From Ascaphus truei (taxonomy: Eukaryota; Chordata; Amphibia; Anura; Ascaphidae), in assembly GCA_036426205.1 (NCBI GenBank), contig CM071568.1:230736148-230800147 (forward strand): DNA of 64,000 nucleotides, written 5' to 3'. A program made the translations under genes and the position numbers. The notes below the pieces were generated by a model. The model was not told where the DNA came from. It worked only from the letters and a program-made list of their open reading frames with translations, and searched no databases. Below, piece by piece: positions 10,345-22,300 of this stretch; the stretch's first letter is position 1, and the number at the start of each line of letters is the position of its first letter.

Positions 10345-12255
10345 ATAAATAAACATACAGTGTAACAAAAATGATTGGATTGGTACTTTTGCAAAAAAAA
10401 AAAAACATGTCTTCTAGATGTACCTGTATATCTACTCTGCTATTTTTATTGTCAAGATCTTCTCCTTTAATTCTATTCAGATCCACTTTATTTAATTGCT
10501 GGTTATGAATTGTACACATGCATGTTTGTATGGTATAATGCTTTTATTATGACAACTATTTGATGTTTTCCTTTATAACTTGATGCAATAAATGAGTCAC
10601 ATTTAGTGAGAGGCATGACACAGCTTATCAGACAGAGAGATGTGCAGAAACGTAGCCCTTGTTCAGTATAAACAGATGAGGGGTAAAACACAGTTCACAA
10701 TGGATTAATGCCCATCCACTTGAATGCATATGTGCTTGTTCTTTGTGGAATCGGCAACCCCACCCACTGGAATGTTAATGAGCCAAGAGGACACAAAGAA
10801 AGATCTTTTTGTTCACAGATGCATCAGACTCAATCTCACCCACCCCAGCCTACAGCTGCGTTGCCCCAAAGGCGCACAGCCTTTGGCGCAACCAAAGGGT
10901 GAGCCGTTTGCTGCCGTTCGCTGATGTTGGTTGATGTTATAGTGATGTTAAAGCTGCTCTATTTCTATCTGAAACCCATAAGCCCTTTATCCCCTGTACC
11001 CAATTTTCCAACTCTATCTGTCCATGAAATGTCTGTGAATTGACTGTATAATCCCTGTTCTTTTAATGTAACCATGTTTTTGTTATAACTCTGTGCCCAG
11101 GACATACTTGAAAACGAGAGGTATCTCTCAATGTATTACATCCTGGTAAAACATTTTTATAAATTAAAATATATGTTGTCCTGCTTCTCACTATATTAAA
11201 TAGAAGCTTTAGTTCGCGAGGAGGAGGGGGTCTCTAATGTACACACACAGGGCACTGCAGGAGAACCAGTGCTTGACCTTTGGTACTGCATCTGGTCACA
11301 TTACAATACAAATCAATGCACTGCAGGGGGGTTAGGATAAGTACAATGAAACACCTTTGTGTATTGGATCAAAATACTGTAAATAAAAATACAGGATAAA
11401 GTATCTGTCGTCTAAATTTAGCATAGGTTGCACTTGATGGACATATGACTTTTTTCAACCTCATCTACTACGCAACTATGTATTATACCTAAACCGCTTT
11501 AACTGTTCAAAGGTCCTAGAGTGCATTGCACTGCAAAGAAGCAGCAAAGAGGTTAATAAACCGGCTCCACTCAGTCATGCCACTGCTTATATGTGAGATT
11601 TCTAGACTCAGTGTGTACATGTCCTAACAGCAAGTTGTTTGTTAAACAACATACACTGATTAGAAGTCCTCCTCAATTTTGCATTATACAGATACTCACC
11701 GCTATTTGCACCGACACATTATTTGCAACCACTTAGGCTAAGGCCCCACTGCACGCCCGCCTTGCACCCTGGTGCCCGTGCACAGCGCATCACTGCGATA
11801 TGCGGTCTGAAGGCAGCTTTTTTAGGCGCGGGGGGCGTGGCCAAAACAGGCCTGGGGGCGTGGCCATGACGGGGGTGGGGGGGCTCCCTATGAAAAGGAA
11901 GCAGCGGTTCAAGGGAATTAAAAAAAACAAAGAAAGAATTGGGGGCTATGAAAAGTTATCTTTGCACACTATACACTCATGTTCAATATTTAAACTTGAA
12001 GAGTAAAGCCTTAACTCCAATTAAATAATGTTTCAGTACCCATACCATTCTAACTTAAGGTTTCATGACTTTTCAAGTACTCAAACTGAATAAATAACTT
12101 GAAAGAGCAGACCACATACAAGCAAAGACTGAGCTTTCCAAAATCCCTCTTGCTAGACGCTCATCTCCCATTTACATTTATTTGGGGAGAACGAGTTACA
12201 TTTCTCAAAGAGGACAAATGAAATTGCATGGAGTGAAAGTGTATTTACATTACAT
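10345..12255. other. Intergenic, short LINE tail only
   Basis: A LINE tail copy (GTGCCCAGGACATACTTGAA to ATTTTTATAAATTAAAA) lies at about 11,090-11,170. The segment near 11,740-11,880 begins TAAGGCCCCACTGC, like the end of a GC-rich MITE, but no partner end was found. No gene was seen. Confidence 0.45.
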
Positions 12256-12257
12256 CC

Positions 12258-12475
12258 AGTCCCTGATTGGCTCCCTGGCGCACCGCATGACGCGTTGCCG
12301 CATGGGAACACAATCCAGTTGCATCCCCTGCCGGCTTTCGTGTCACAGTATCAAGTGCGCCAGGAAGCGAGGTGACACCGGGCCAGCTACAGAGGTGGTA
12401 AGGGGCTGGTGGGAGGCGCGCATGCGGTCGTGCGTGCTGCCGGCTGCAGCGGGGACCTAGCCTTACGCTATTTTG
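12258..12475 (+). repeat. GC-rich interspersed repeat, copy 1
   Basis: It shares GATTGGCTCCCTGGCGCACC, then GACGCGT.GCCGCA.GGGA.CACAATCC, then CCAGGAAG.GAGG and GGTAAGGGGCT with 38,385-38,560. Ends are undefined. Probably another GC-rich MITE family. Confidence 0.65.
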
Positions 12476-12707
12476 AAAGAGACACACGCGGAGAGGTTTA
12501 TTTCCAACCAAAAATAAACACACACACACACTTTCTATACTAATGTTACAGGACCCGCTGCCTGGGAATAGATTAAACAGCGTTGGATATGTAGAATACA
12601 TCCCCCACTAGGATAGGAGCCATGGATTGTCAGGGAAGTGTATGACCTAATGATTTTCATGAGGAGGGTTTTAGAGCTGAAGAAACCGAAGTTGGACTTA
12701 AGTGTTA

Positions 12708-13307
12708 GGGGTAGATCCACAGAGCTCCTTTAATGACTTAACGTTCTTCAAAGCTCACCAACGCTGTGTTACGTGCTGTTTTCGGCTGTAGTGAGCCCCT
12801 GCGTTACTGTAATGGACGTTATTGCTGATGTTATGCAAAAGAGGTGTTCCCTCTAATAACGCATATCCACACAGCTCCGTTATAGTTACGGCAAAGATTT
12901 AACGTTGCGCTAGTTAGGTCAGAGCTAAAGGTGGCGTTACACATCCAGACCCTGAAATATGTCTTTTACAAGCTCTGGATAAGTGTAAGACCAGTTAGCT
13001 ATGATTTAACTATCAACTTTATATTTACAGGGTTCTTTTCCTTTCCCGTCTTTCTTTACTTTAATTAAACGCTTATTCAGGGTCTGCATGGAATTAAGTC
13101 ACCTTTGGGAAGACGGGCTTAACGTCTTGTTAATTAAAGCCAGCGCAAGGCAGTGCTAAATTCACATGGTGTCAAGCCTATGCTAATTATACATTAACCG
13201 GGTTGTTTTTGCATATATTTTGTTTTGTGGATACCTGTTAAACTCAAGGAAACGAACGGACGTAACATTAGTAGCGCAGATTTAACAGAGCTCTGTGGCT
13301 CTACCCC
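12708..13307 (+). mobile_element. PIF/Harbinger-like MITE (600 bp)
   Basis: The termini GGGGTAGATCCACAGAGCTC and GAGCTCTGTGGCTCTACCCC are imperfect inverted repeats. They are flanked by TTA at 12,705-12,707 and 13,308-13,310. TSD length and sequence point to PIF/Harbinger. There is no coding capacity. Confidence 0.82.
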
Positions 13308-13369
13308 TTAGAGAGCTATAATGAAAGGCTGCGGTTTACTTTAATCTGCAGCTAGAAGCATTCACCTTT

Positions 13370-14160
13370 TTTTCCAGAACAGTCACTTACTGTATCATCT
13401 CCTCCTTAAATCCATCTCCCAGCGTCCCATTACGTTCCAGATCACCTGCAAAGTTCTCCATCTTACCATTAAGGCTCTAATCCAGAGGTGCCAACTCCAG
13501 TCCTCAAGGGCTACCAACAGGTCAAGTTTTAAGGATATCCCTGCTTTGGCACAGGTGGCTCAATCAGTGGCTGTCATTGAGACACCTGTGCTGAAGCAGG
13601 GATATCCTTAAAACCTTAACTATTGGTGGGCCCTGAGGATTAGAGTTGGCCACCCCTGCTCTAATCTATTGTCATCTGCTCCAACATACATGTCTTTGAA
13701 CTCTCTGCTCGTCTCCTGGGCTCTGCTCATTACGGTCTCCTTTCCACGCCTTCTGCGGTCTTTCTCCTTAAACCTTTCCCCCTCACTGCCTCTTACCTGC
13801 GGAACTCGCTTACATTCAGTATATATATGTCAAGCATCTTTTCGCCCAACCTTTAAATGATACCTAAACCACTATCTGAATGAAGCATTTCAATAGCATA
13901 GACTCATGGATATTGCTCCTCACCCAGTCACACTTGCCAACCATCGTGGTCAGCTACTGCCATGTACTGCCCTTACTCCTTCACCTACTGTCTTTGCAAG
14001 TCTTCTAGTATACCACTTTCATTGTAACCTCTCTGGGGCAGGGATTTCCTTTCCTAGTGTCTGATTTTACGTTTGTTGCACTTATTTGATTATACTTCAA
14101 TGCATTGTCTCTTTTGTAAAGCAATATGTACACTGTTGGCGCTACATTAAATATCTTGAC
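13370..14160 (+). mobile_element. Degenerate LINE 3' part, split by a hAT-like MITE
   Basis: Sequence on both sides of the MITE (CTCCTTAAATCCATCTCCCAGC... and ...CCACGCCTTCTGCGG, CACTGCCTCTTACC) reads like the C-terminus of an L2/CR1-type RT with frame breaks. It ends in a 3' tail with TTGGCGCTACATTAAAT. The part downstream of the MITE recurs at 16,165-16,300. Confidence 0.5.
13484..13656 (+). mobile_element. hAT-like palindromic MITE
   Basis: The element starts CAGAGGTGCCAACTCCAGTC and ends GAGTTGGCCACCCCTG, and is almost a full-length palindrome (AAGGATATCCCTGCTT against AAGCAGGGATATCCTT). An 8-bp CTCTAATC flanks it on both sides, which with CAG...CTG termini indicates hAT. Relatives lie at 32,015, 52,754 and 53,703, with a partial near 41,218. 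Confidence 0.85.
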
Positions 14161-15830
14161 ATGGCTGTCTAATGGAAAGATGCAAGCAATGATGTTGTGC
14201 TTTTCAAAGGAGAGAGTTTAAAAATGAGTAACGTCACCAGTATCGCGGGAACTGGGGGTCCCCGAAGCTAAACCCCCAGTTCCCATACGGGTAAAAAAAA
14301 AAAACAAGTCGAGAGGGGGAAAGCAAAATAAGGTTTAATAAAATAAAACTCCAGCTTTATTCATACGCTATCTAAAAACACATTCTTTAAAAACAAAGGA
14401 ATTATATAAAAATAAAATACATTTTTAGTGACAGCAATACAGGAGCATGTACTGTACATTTTAGAACTGAATGTTTTTGTGGCGAAACACACTTGACTGT
14501 ATAAAGAAAGTTGGCATGCAAACATTTTTTTTTGCATTGAGCATGGTGTGTGCAATTACCAATAACTCAATAATATTAAAAAGCACATGACAGGGGGATA
14601 AGGGCAGCCAATTCATCATATGATTCTGAGCCCTGACGATACATACAATTTTTTTTTTTTTTAGCAATACAGCTTTGTGGGGGGTTATTATTCAAGACCA
14701 CAAATGGTTATTTTACTTCCCGTTTTAAATATTAAGTCCTGCTTAATAGCTGTTTGGGGCGTTTGATACATTTTTTTAAAAAATAGCAATAGTTTTGAAA
14801 ATATAATATAAACGTTTAGTACTTTGTTTTCCTTTACAAATTTTTTTAAAACTCCAAACTGGCTAGCACTTAAGTTATTATAGATTTGTCATGTGTAGCT
14901 TCAAAGACAAAAAGCATTCTAGGGCAAAACAGGACAGGTTTTGATACGTTGCTTCATTTTTGCGTCAACCATTAGGAAATGGTTTCCCAGTTTACAAACC
15001 AGAACATTATGGCGATAAACAGATTTTGATGCAGATTAATGGGCAAAAAAGTATTGCACAATTTGATACATCTTGTCCTCATGCCACTCCCAAAATCTTT
15101 GACACAATGACCTTGATATACAACAAAATAAAAATAACGCTGTCGATTTTGCTCCAAAATCCCTGCATTGAGTACAGAGACCCCACAGTGTTTATACTGC
15201 AGAGTTGTGATGACTGGTGTGTACATGTGTGTGGACACGCTCATCAACACATTTTTGCGATGTGGATATGCTACATTTTTTAGAAAAAGTAGTGCCGCAT
15301 CCCGACATTCGTCTCACGTTTTGCGATCTTTACCCTGTTGTCCGTCTCTTTAGGCTGACAGGAGTGTTTCAGATCCAGATCAAAAACAAACTAAACTGGA
15401 TGATATGAAAGTTTTTTTTTTTTCACATACGAGATTTACTCCTCAGATTTTGGGGTAATGTTGGCATCATCTCACCAAACTGGAACCTAAAGTAAGTAAA
15501 AAAAGAAAGAAGACAGGCCTTTACCTTTTCTCCTGCGAGTACATATGTTAAGTGGTTGATGCACAAATATAGGGGGATACTTCAACATGACCGAACTTTA
15601 GGGATTGTTTGTAAGCACCCACCAATGTTTGAATATCTCAGAGGACCAAATATTTCTCTGCAACTTATTAGAGCTGATGACACCTCCAAATATACTCTGG
15701 GACATTTTCTTTCTAATCCCGGGGTTGGTTGTTTTAAATGCTATGGATGGCAATTAGGATAATTAGCCGCCGCAGGTAATCGTTACCTTAAAAACCCTGA
15801 CACCTACCTCAGGGCTGAAACGGCCATGGC
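14161..15830. other. No gene seen
   Basis: AT-rich intergenic DNA with poly-A/T runs. A 107-codon plus-strand frame (14,960-15,283) is overlapped by a 92-codon frame on the other strand; neither resembles a protein family. Confidence 0.45.
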
Positions 15831-15895
15831 TAAGCATATTTTAAGGATATTCCTGCTTCAGTACAGTTTCTTGATATACAGATATTCCTGCTTCT

Positions 15896-16164
15896 GGGGG
15901 GGGGGGGGGGGGGGGGGGGGGGGAGGGAGAGGGGTGTGTGGCGGTTACAGAGGCCCTGCACTTCCCCATAGGCATTTAAATTGAATGCCGGGGAGGCCTC
16001 TGTAACTTCACTTACCTTGGCCTACAGCGATGCATTGGCATGGCAACCCGACAGGATTTCAAGTGACATCACATGACCACGCTGCATCAACACCGGAGCC
16101 AAGCAGGGGGTGGTGGTTTTCGGGAGAGAAGGCAGGGGGGGCGCGGGGAGAAGAGTTTGCGCAG
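15896..16164 (+). mobile_element. hAT-like MITE with (G)28 run
   Basis: Related to the element at 6,288-6,885. Its right end AGTTTGCGCAGCCCTG abuts CTCTAATCTATTG of a LINE fragment. A 28-base G run occupies 15,896-15,923, and the left end is not clear. Immediately left (15,835-15,890) is a fragment resembling the palindromic hAT MITE, with GGATATTCCTGCTTCAG. Confidence 0.5.
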
Positions 16165-16320
16165 CCCTGCTCTAATCTATTGTCATCTAGTCCACCATAC
16201 AGAGCTTTGATTTCTCATGAGGTCTCTGCTCGTCTCCTTTCCACACCTTCTGCTCTCTTTCTCCTCAAACCTTTTTCCCTCACTGCCTCTAACCTATTAT
16301 AGTGAAAGCGGGGATTTCCT
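16165..16320 (+). repeat. LINE 3' fragment
   Basis: It matches 13,661-13,800: CTCTAATCTATTGTCATCT, CTCTGCTCGTCTCC, TTTCCACACCTTCTGC and CCCTCACTGCCTCT are shared. It begins at exactly the same LINE base where the MITE at 13,484-13,656 ends. Confidence 0.6.
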
Positions 16321-16324
16321 TCTG

Positions 16325-17190
16325 CTTTAACTCACTTTCAGAAACATATTCCTTTCCTATGACAAATAACTAATTATGGTTCAGCAACCTAGGAGTGACT
16401 TTTGTGACTGACCTTCTATTAGTTGCATTGGAATGATCATAATTAATTGCAAAGGTGTATGACAGCACCCACATGAGAAAGCAACACCGTGCTAATGAAA
16501 ACATAAGAAGCGGTTGGTATTTTCCTTCACTATAAATGTGTATAAACTTGTGATGTACAGATAGTGCCCAAACCTGGTAAGAGAACACATTTGAGGTATT
16601 TTTTTAAAGACCGCAGTGTCGACTTGCAACACACACCATTGTGCTCCATGTAGCTGGGACAACATCGAATGTTGGGTCACCCAATTGCTAAATCAGTGGT
16701 CTGCGGCAATCATTGCGGACGGTTAGGCCTTATTTATATGAGCCAGCACTGCCAGCTGGAGGCGACAGGCAGGCATGGCCGTGATGTCACAAGTGTTTCA
16801 CCCCCATTGGCTGAACTGCTCACGTGACGCGGCCGTCGCACAGGGAGAACAATTTTGAAAATCTGTGCAAAAATCACGCGCCTGGACACGGTCGCGTACA
16901 CTATGTGCGCCTTCATTGCTCTGCATATGTTTGTTCCAGTGTTGCGCTGCCAGTATAGGCACTGCCTTACATTGTTGCTTCGGCATCCTGTCTCACACAC
17001 ATGCAGTTATTGGAACTCCCATTGCTGCCTAAGAGACTTCTGATCACCACACTAGTATCTTCTTTTATGTGTTCTTTATATTTTTAACCTTGAGCCAAGG
17101 TTAGTATGTGAATAAGGGGGGTTTTATGATACTTCTTATTGCTGCTTAGCACTTGTGGGGAATGAGAGCCCAGCTGTGTACTTATCAATT
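16325..17190. other. No gene seen
   Basis: The GC-rich part near 16,726-16,930 has a Harbinger-like left end (GGTTAGGCCTTATTTATATG), but no matching right end was found. No exon was recognised. Confidence 0.4.
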
Positions 17191-17461
17191 AGGTTGCGCT
17201 TATAGTAGCAGCGACATCACCGTACTCGCGTCAATCACTGTCGCTATAGCGATTGTTGCACTGGAGGTGCAGGGGACCTCGGGAGGGGCGACAGGACGTG
17301 GCCCGTGATGTCACGCGGCAGCCGCACACCAAAACAAAATTCACTGATTTCAGCGATTTTGGTGACCATGTTGCTGCGCAGCTCAGTCGCGCTCACTGTG
17401 GGCACCCGCGACGGATTTCAAATACTTATGGCGACGGCGCACACAAGTCTAAGCGCAGCCT
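17191..17461 (+). mobile_element. MITE with AGGTTGCGCTTATAGT end
   Basis: It starts AGGTTGCGCTTATAGT and ends AAGCGCAGCCT, which matches the termini of the better preserved palindromic element at 34,841-35,140. The interior is more diverged and contains many CG dinucleotides. Confidence 0.55.
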
Positions 17462-17464
17462 TAC

Positions 17465-18482
17465 TCACAGGCTATTGCGCATATGTCCTATATCCATTTA
17501 GAGCGCAGTTTTCGTCTGTGTATCAGAAACACTTTGTGACGTATCTTTTTATATCCTGCATGTATACAAGCAACCCTTCATGGAATATCCACCAGTTATT
17601 ATAATTGTGCCTGTCAGTTTCTGATAATTTTGTACATACAGGAAGGTTACTTTTTGCTTGATCACCAGTATGGACCCTCATTTTTTTTATTATTCATCCT
17701 GTTGTATTTACCCTTCCCCATTATTTTAGGTTGATGTATGAAAAGTTCCTTTTTATTTTTTAACTCCCTCACTAGCCACCCACTGTTACTTTGGTGTTGA
17801 GGGACTCTTCTCTTTCTTCAATTATTCACAACATAGAATATCACAACATAGAATGTCACAACAATTTAGCATCAGCAAAACATTCTAAGGATGACATGGA
17901 ATAAAAAAAAAGCGCTAAAAGAACAAGATCCGATGTGAATTAAAGAGAAAAAAAACTTACACACAAATTAAAATACATCAGCTATGAAGTATCATGGCTT
18001 CAAATGAGCAGCAAGAGTGTCATTTTTTTTTCTTCCAAATGTTAATTATAGATGTTACCTTAAAAAAAGGTTCAGAACCACGCTATAGGCACTACTGATA
18101 CAACGTTGCTTTGTGTTTGAAATATAAAAAAGTAGTGTTAAAAAAAAAGCCACGGTATTATATTACCAATTGCTGAGGTCAGTGTCTTGCAATTTACAAA
18201 TAAAAAAATAAATATGTAAACTCTTTCAACCAAATTTAGCAGTTGATACAATTTTAATAATACCAGGCTCTAGAACTGTACTTTTAAATCGAATCCGGGT
18301 TATACATTAAAAAGCATTTGAGTAAAATAAAATATTTAAAGATGGTAAAAATATATAAAAATTGTTTGGAACACGTTTTGTACATTTATAAAATGTTTCT
18401 TCTTGCATTCACAGACAGCAAGTGGAACCAGCAATATGATGCAGTAGAAGCAGATTTTGCAACATTCAGTAAGAATTTCTTA
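17465..18482. other. Probable NUP42 3' UTR and downstream flank
   Basis: AT-rich sequence immediately 3' of the NUP42 stop on the minus strand. No unambiguous minus-strand AATAAA site could be chosen; a TTTATT lies near 17,752. No other gene is visible. The GPNMB gene that follows in other vertebrates was not recognised. Confidence 0.4.
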
Positions 18483-19352
18483 TTAAATAATGAGGTCTGC
18501 AGGTGGTGGGTGTATAGGAATCTTTCCCAATGTAAACATCTTTGCTTCAAATTGCATTAGGTCTTCAGCTGAAAGCTCAGTCCGTGGTGTAAATAGAGAA
18601 CTACTTGTGCTGTCTGCTGCGGGCGCCCCGAGTGGTGTGTTACTTCCTGTTCCACTTAATGGACCTCCAGGCGGTGGCCCCAAAATTGAGGAAGCAGAAC
18701 TGGAGCTCACGGGTCCAGGTTTAAAAAGATCAGCAACTGTTGTCTTAACCCCAAAGGCAGGGGGCACACTGGAAACTGCTCCAAAACCAGGAACCACACC
18801 AGAGCTAGTCGACACCCCAAAACCAGGAACCACACCTGAGCTAGAAGACACCCCAAAACCAGGAACCACACCGGAGCTAGTAGACACCCCAAAACCAGGA
18901 ACCACACCTGAGCTAGAACGACAACACCAAAATACAGGAAACACACTGGTAGCTAGAACCCCAAAACAAGGAAACCGCACGGAGCTAGAAGACACCCCAA
19001 AACCAGGGGCCACCAGTAGTACTCAGACCAGTCCCACTAACACCAGGGCCCATACTTGTGCTTATTAGAAGCCCCATAGATTGGTAGCAGTAGAGTTGAC
19101 CCAAACCCAGAAAATTGAGACTGCCCCAAAACCTGGGCTGTAGTAGGTTGCTGTGCAAAGGAAAAATGAAGCTGGAGTTGGGGCGTGTTTGTGCGCCAAC
19201 AAAACCGGCCCAGTACCTGGTTGGATAGGGTAACAAAATGCTGGGCGGGAAAACTGGCAAAAACGTGTTGGTGTGTCGCTGGGGGCACCAGAGGTTTTGG
19301 CTGTCAAACCCAGTATCCTGTGTGAAGCTGAAAGTGGCTGCAGTTGTGGGGT
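18483..19352 (-). CDS. NUP42: NUP42 last exon: FG repeats and conserved C-terminus
   Basis: The acceptor ACACCAG precedes a frame reading [14 protein letters not shown]. Downstream comes an FG-rich region with a 12-residue repeat, [12 protein letters not shown] (36 bp, about five clear copies at 18,780-19,005), then the conserved tail ending in [10 protein letters not shown] and TAA at 18,483. From 19,010 to the stop the frame is open. Upstream (19,010-19,352) the FG-like frame changes at least three or four times; for instance a TGA interrupts just before VAPGFG, while the preceding [12 protein letters not shown] lies in another frame. Most shifts sit in G or C runs, so consensus errors are likely, but real decay cannot be excluded. 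Confidence 0.8.
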
Positions 19353-22300
19353 CTGGTGTTTGTAGAAAAACATGCCTAGGAAAAGGAAGCGTCTTGTAAA
19401 AATGAAATCTGATGTACTATTCTGAACTGTGTTTATATCCCCACTTTATGTTATGTAACACCAATTGTCCGCTATGCACTGGTCGTGCGTTGCCTCACAT
19501 TTACGAACAGCCCCCAAGACAACTTGTTTAAGCAGCTGCGAGTGCCTCCTCACCCGATCTCTTTTTTAGACTGCCTTTCGTGAAATACTATAATATTTAA
19601 CATTTGTATAAAAAAAAGACTGATCACCAAACTACTGTGCAATTCATAAAAGCACCACCCACACAATGGCACACATCTAATCACATAGCCTCTCTCAGCA
19701 CACTGTATAAATTCTTTTACTTACTTGTGAGACCCAATAGCAGATTTGCAGTCCTCCGTATGCCGGAACCATTCTATATTAAAAGCAACTGTTCAATCGT
19801 TAAGCTTGCAAAAACACAAAAAGTGCACACTACAAAAACACAATATCAGCAATTATATTTTTTCCCCACCTTCTTTCTTTGTCCGTCTTTTCCCCCTTTT
19901 TCCTCCTCGCCCCCTTCCCCCTCTTTTTTTTTCAATCTTTTCGCTGCTCTTACCCCTGTTTCCCTCCTGTTCTCTTTCTTTCTTTTTTTTTTCATCTTTT
20001 TCTTACTTATTTCTATTTTTCCTACTCTTTTCTTTCCTTTTATTCTTTTCTTTCGGTCTTACCCAGTCCTTATTTTTGTAGTTCTCCCCTATCAACAAAC
20101 ATATTATTACATAAAGACATGCAATAGCAAACACAAGAACAGGCTACAAGGTTTTGTCTTAATAACCAAGGGAATTCTTCACCAAGAATATAAGGGGGGG
20201 GGGGGAGGGGATATGCAAGTAAGGAATGCGCTCTAGTTTTGGGATGCTCTCCTCTATATCATTAGTGAATCTGCACTCATTAAACAAAAGGAGCTTTTTT
20301 TTTTTTTTTTAGTAAAGATATTCTTAAGTATAGCTGATTTACACTAACAGAGAGAAACGTCAAGCAGGTGGTTTAACCCTAGCGAAGAGTGCATTAGCCT
20401 TGTTTGTATTTAATGACCACATTGCAACCACATTTTTACTCCTGCCACATACATTCAGCAAAGGGTACACGAGGCTGCTTAGTACATATTGTATGGTGTG
20501 TGCAATTATGCGTAGAAGGGCAGAGGGCCAGCGAGAAGGCAGAGGGCCACGGAAGGGCACCGAGGGCCGCGAGAAGGGGGCCAGCGAGAATAGGGCCAGA
20601 GGGCCAGCGAGAAGGGCAGAGGCAGCACGAGGGCCAGCGAGGAAGGTGCAGAGGGCCGCGAAGCAGAAGGGCGAAGAGGGCCAGCGAGAAGGGCAGAGGG
20701 CCAGCAGAAGGCAAGGGCGAGAGGCAGAGGCCAGCGGAGGGCAGAGGGACAGAGCGAGACGAAGGGCAGAGGGACAGAGACAGAAGGGCGAGAGGGCCAG
20801 CGAGAAGGGCAGCGGGCAGCGAGAGGGCAGATGGCCACGAGGGGCAATGCAGGAGAAAGGGCAGAGGGCCAGCGGAGGCAGAGGGCCAGCGAGGGCAGAG
20901 GCGAGAAGGGCAGGCGAGGGCAGCGAAGAGGCCAGAGGCGCAGAGCGGAAAAGGCAGAGGGCAGCGAGAAAGTGAGAAAGGGCACCAGAGGGGGCCAGCG
21001 AGAAAGGGCAGAGGCGCGCGGATAAAGGGCCAGAGGGCCAGCCGGGAAAGGGCAGAGGGCCAGCGAGAAAGGCAGAGGGCCAGCGTGAAGGGCAGAGGGC
21101 ACGAGAAAGGGCATGAGGGCAGCGAGAGGGCAGCAGGGCCAGCGAGCAAAGGCAGAGGGCCCAGCGAGAAGGGCAGAGGCCGCGGGAAGAAGGGCGAGGG
21201 GCCAGCGAAGGGCAGTGAAGCGTGAAGGGCAGGGCCAGAGAAAGGGCAGCAGGCCGGATGAAGGCAGAGGCGCAACGAGAGGCCGAGGCCAGCGAGACGA
21301 GGGGCAGGGCAGCGGAGAAAGGGCGGCAGCAGAAGGGAGGGCAACATGGAGGATAGGGCAGGGGCAACGCTGAGATGCGCGCGCTGAGACATTAGGACAT
21401 GTGCGGCAAACACACTTCCGCAGATGACTCAGCCAGAGAGTGACTGAATCCGCACGGCTTCTAAAGGTGAGTTTTAGTAATTTTAGGTTAGGGGTTATTT
21501 AAGTTTTTTTGTGGTTAGGGGGTTCATTGAAGGAGTTTTAGGGAAAGGGTATCTTAAGGTAGGGGGATTTAGGGAAAGGCTTAAGGGGTAGAGGGATTTA
21601 GGGAAAGGCTAAGGTAGAGGGATTTGGAAAAGGCTCAATGGTAGGGGGATTTAGGGAAAGGGCTTAAGGTAGCGGGGATTAGGGAAAGGGCTCTTAAGTT
21701 AAGCGGGATTTAGGGAAAGGGTTAACTGGTTAGGGAGGGATTAGGAAGCAAGGAGCAGGATTTTAGGGAAAGGGATTAAGGGTAGCGGATTTGGGAAAAA
21801 GGACTTAAGGTAGGCGTTTAAGAACCTTGCGCTTAGCGGCCCGGGCGGTTCCGGCCAGTGGTCGACGAGAGTTGCGGAAAGAAGCGCCATTTGGTCGTTG
21901 GTTGAAACGGCCATGGCCAAATGTCATAAACCGAACAAGGAGCCGTTCAGAACAGTTTCTATATTCTAATGAAGTTGTTAAACCGAACTTGAGTCTTTAT
22001 TCGTGAACACAGGGGAAACCAATATACTGGTTTAAATAGCAGACCCATTAGCAACACATATTAGGAGTTGCAAACAAAAGGTTTAAATATTTGGCCAGCC
22101 TACCATTTTTAACATTTTGTTTTTATAATTCAAGGTATGCAATGTCTTTTTAAGACTCCATGGTGGAGCAGGAGCCCAATGGAATTATTTATGAATCTGT
22201 GTAAATATGAACAACTCAGCAGCAGACTTGAAATGTACCCACTTCGGCTGCGTAATGCACAGTGTCACTTGCTGCAGTGAATAGTGTAATAGAACCATTA

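Noticed and set aside
1..18480. Search for GPNMB exons downstream of NUP42
   Set aside because: GPNMB follows NUP42 in other vertebrates, but no frame here matches its PKD or transmembrane segments; it may lie left of the window.
20360..21413. Open frames of 190-335 codons on both strands
   Set aside because: They all lie in a 20-bp purine-rich minisatellite; opposite-strand and shifted frames are equally open, and the peptides are low-complexity.
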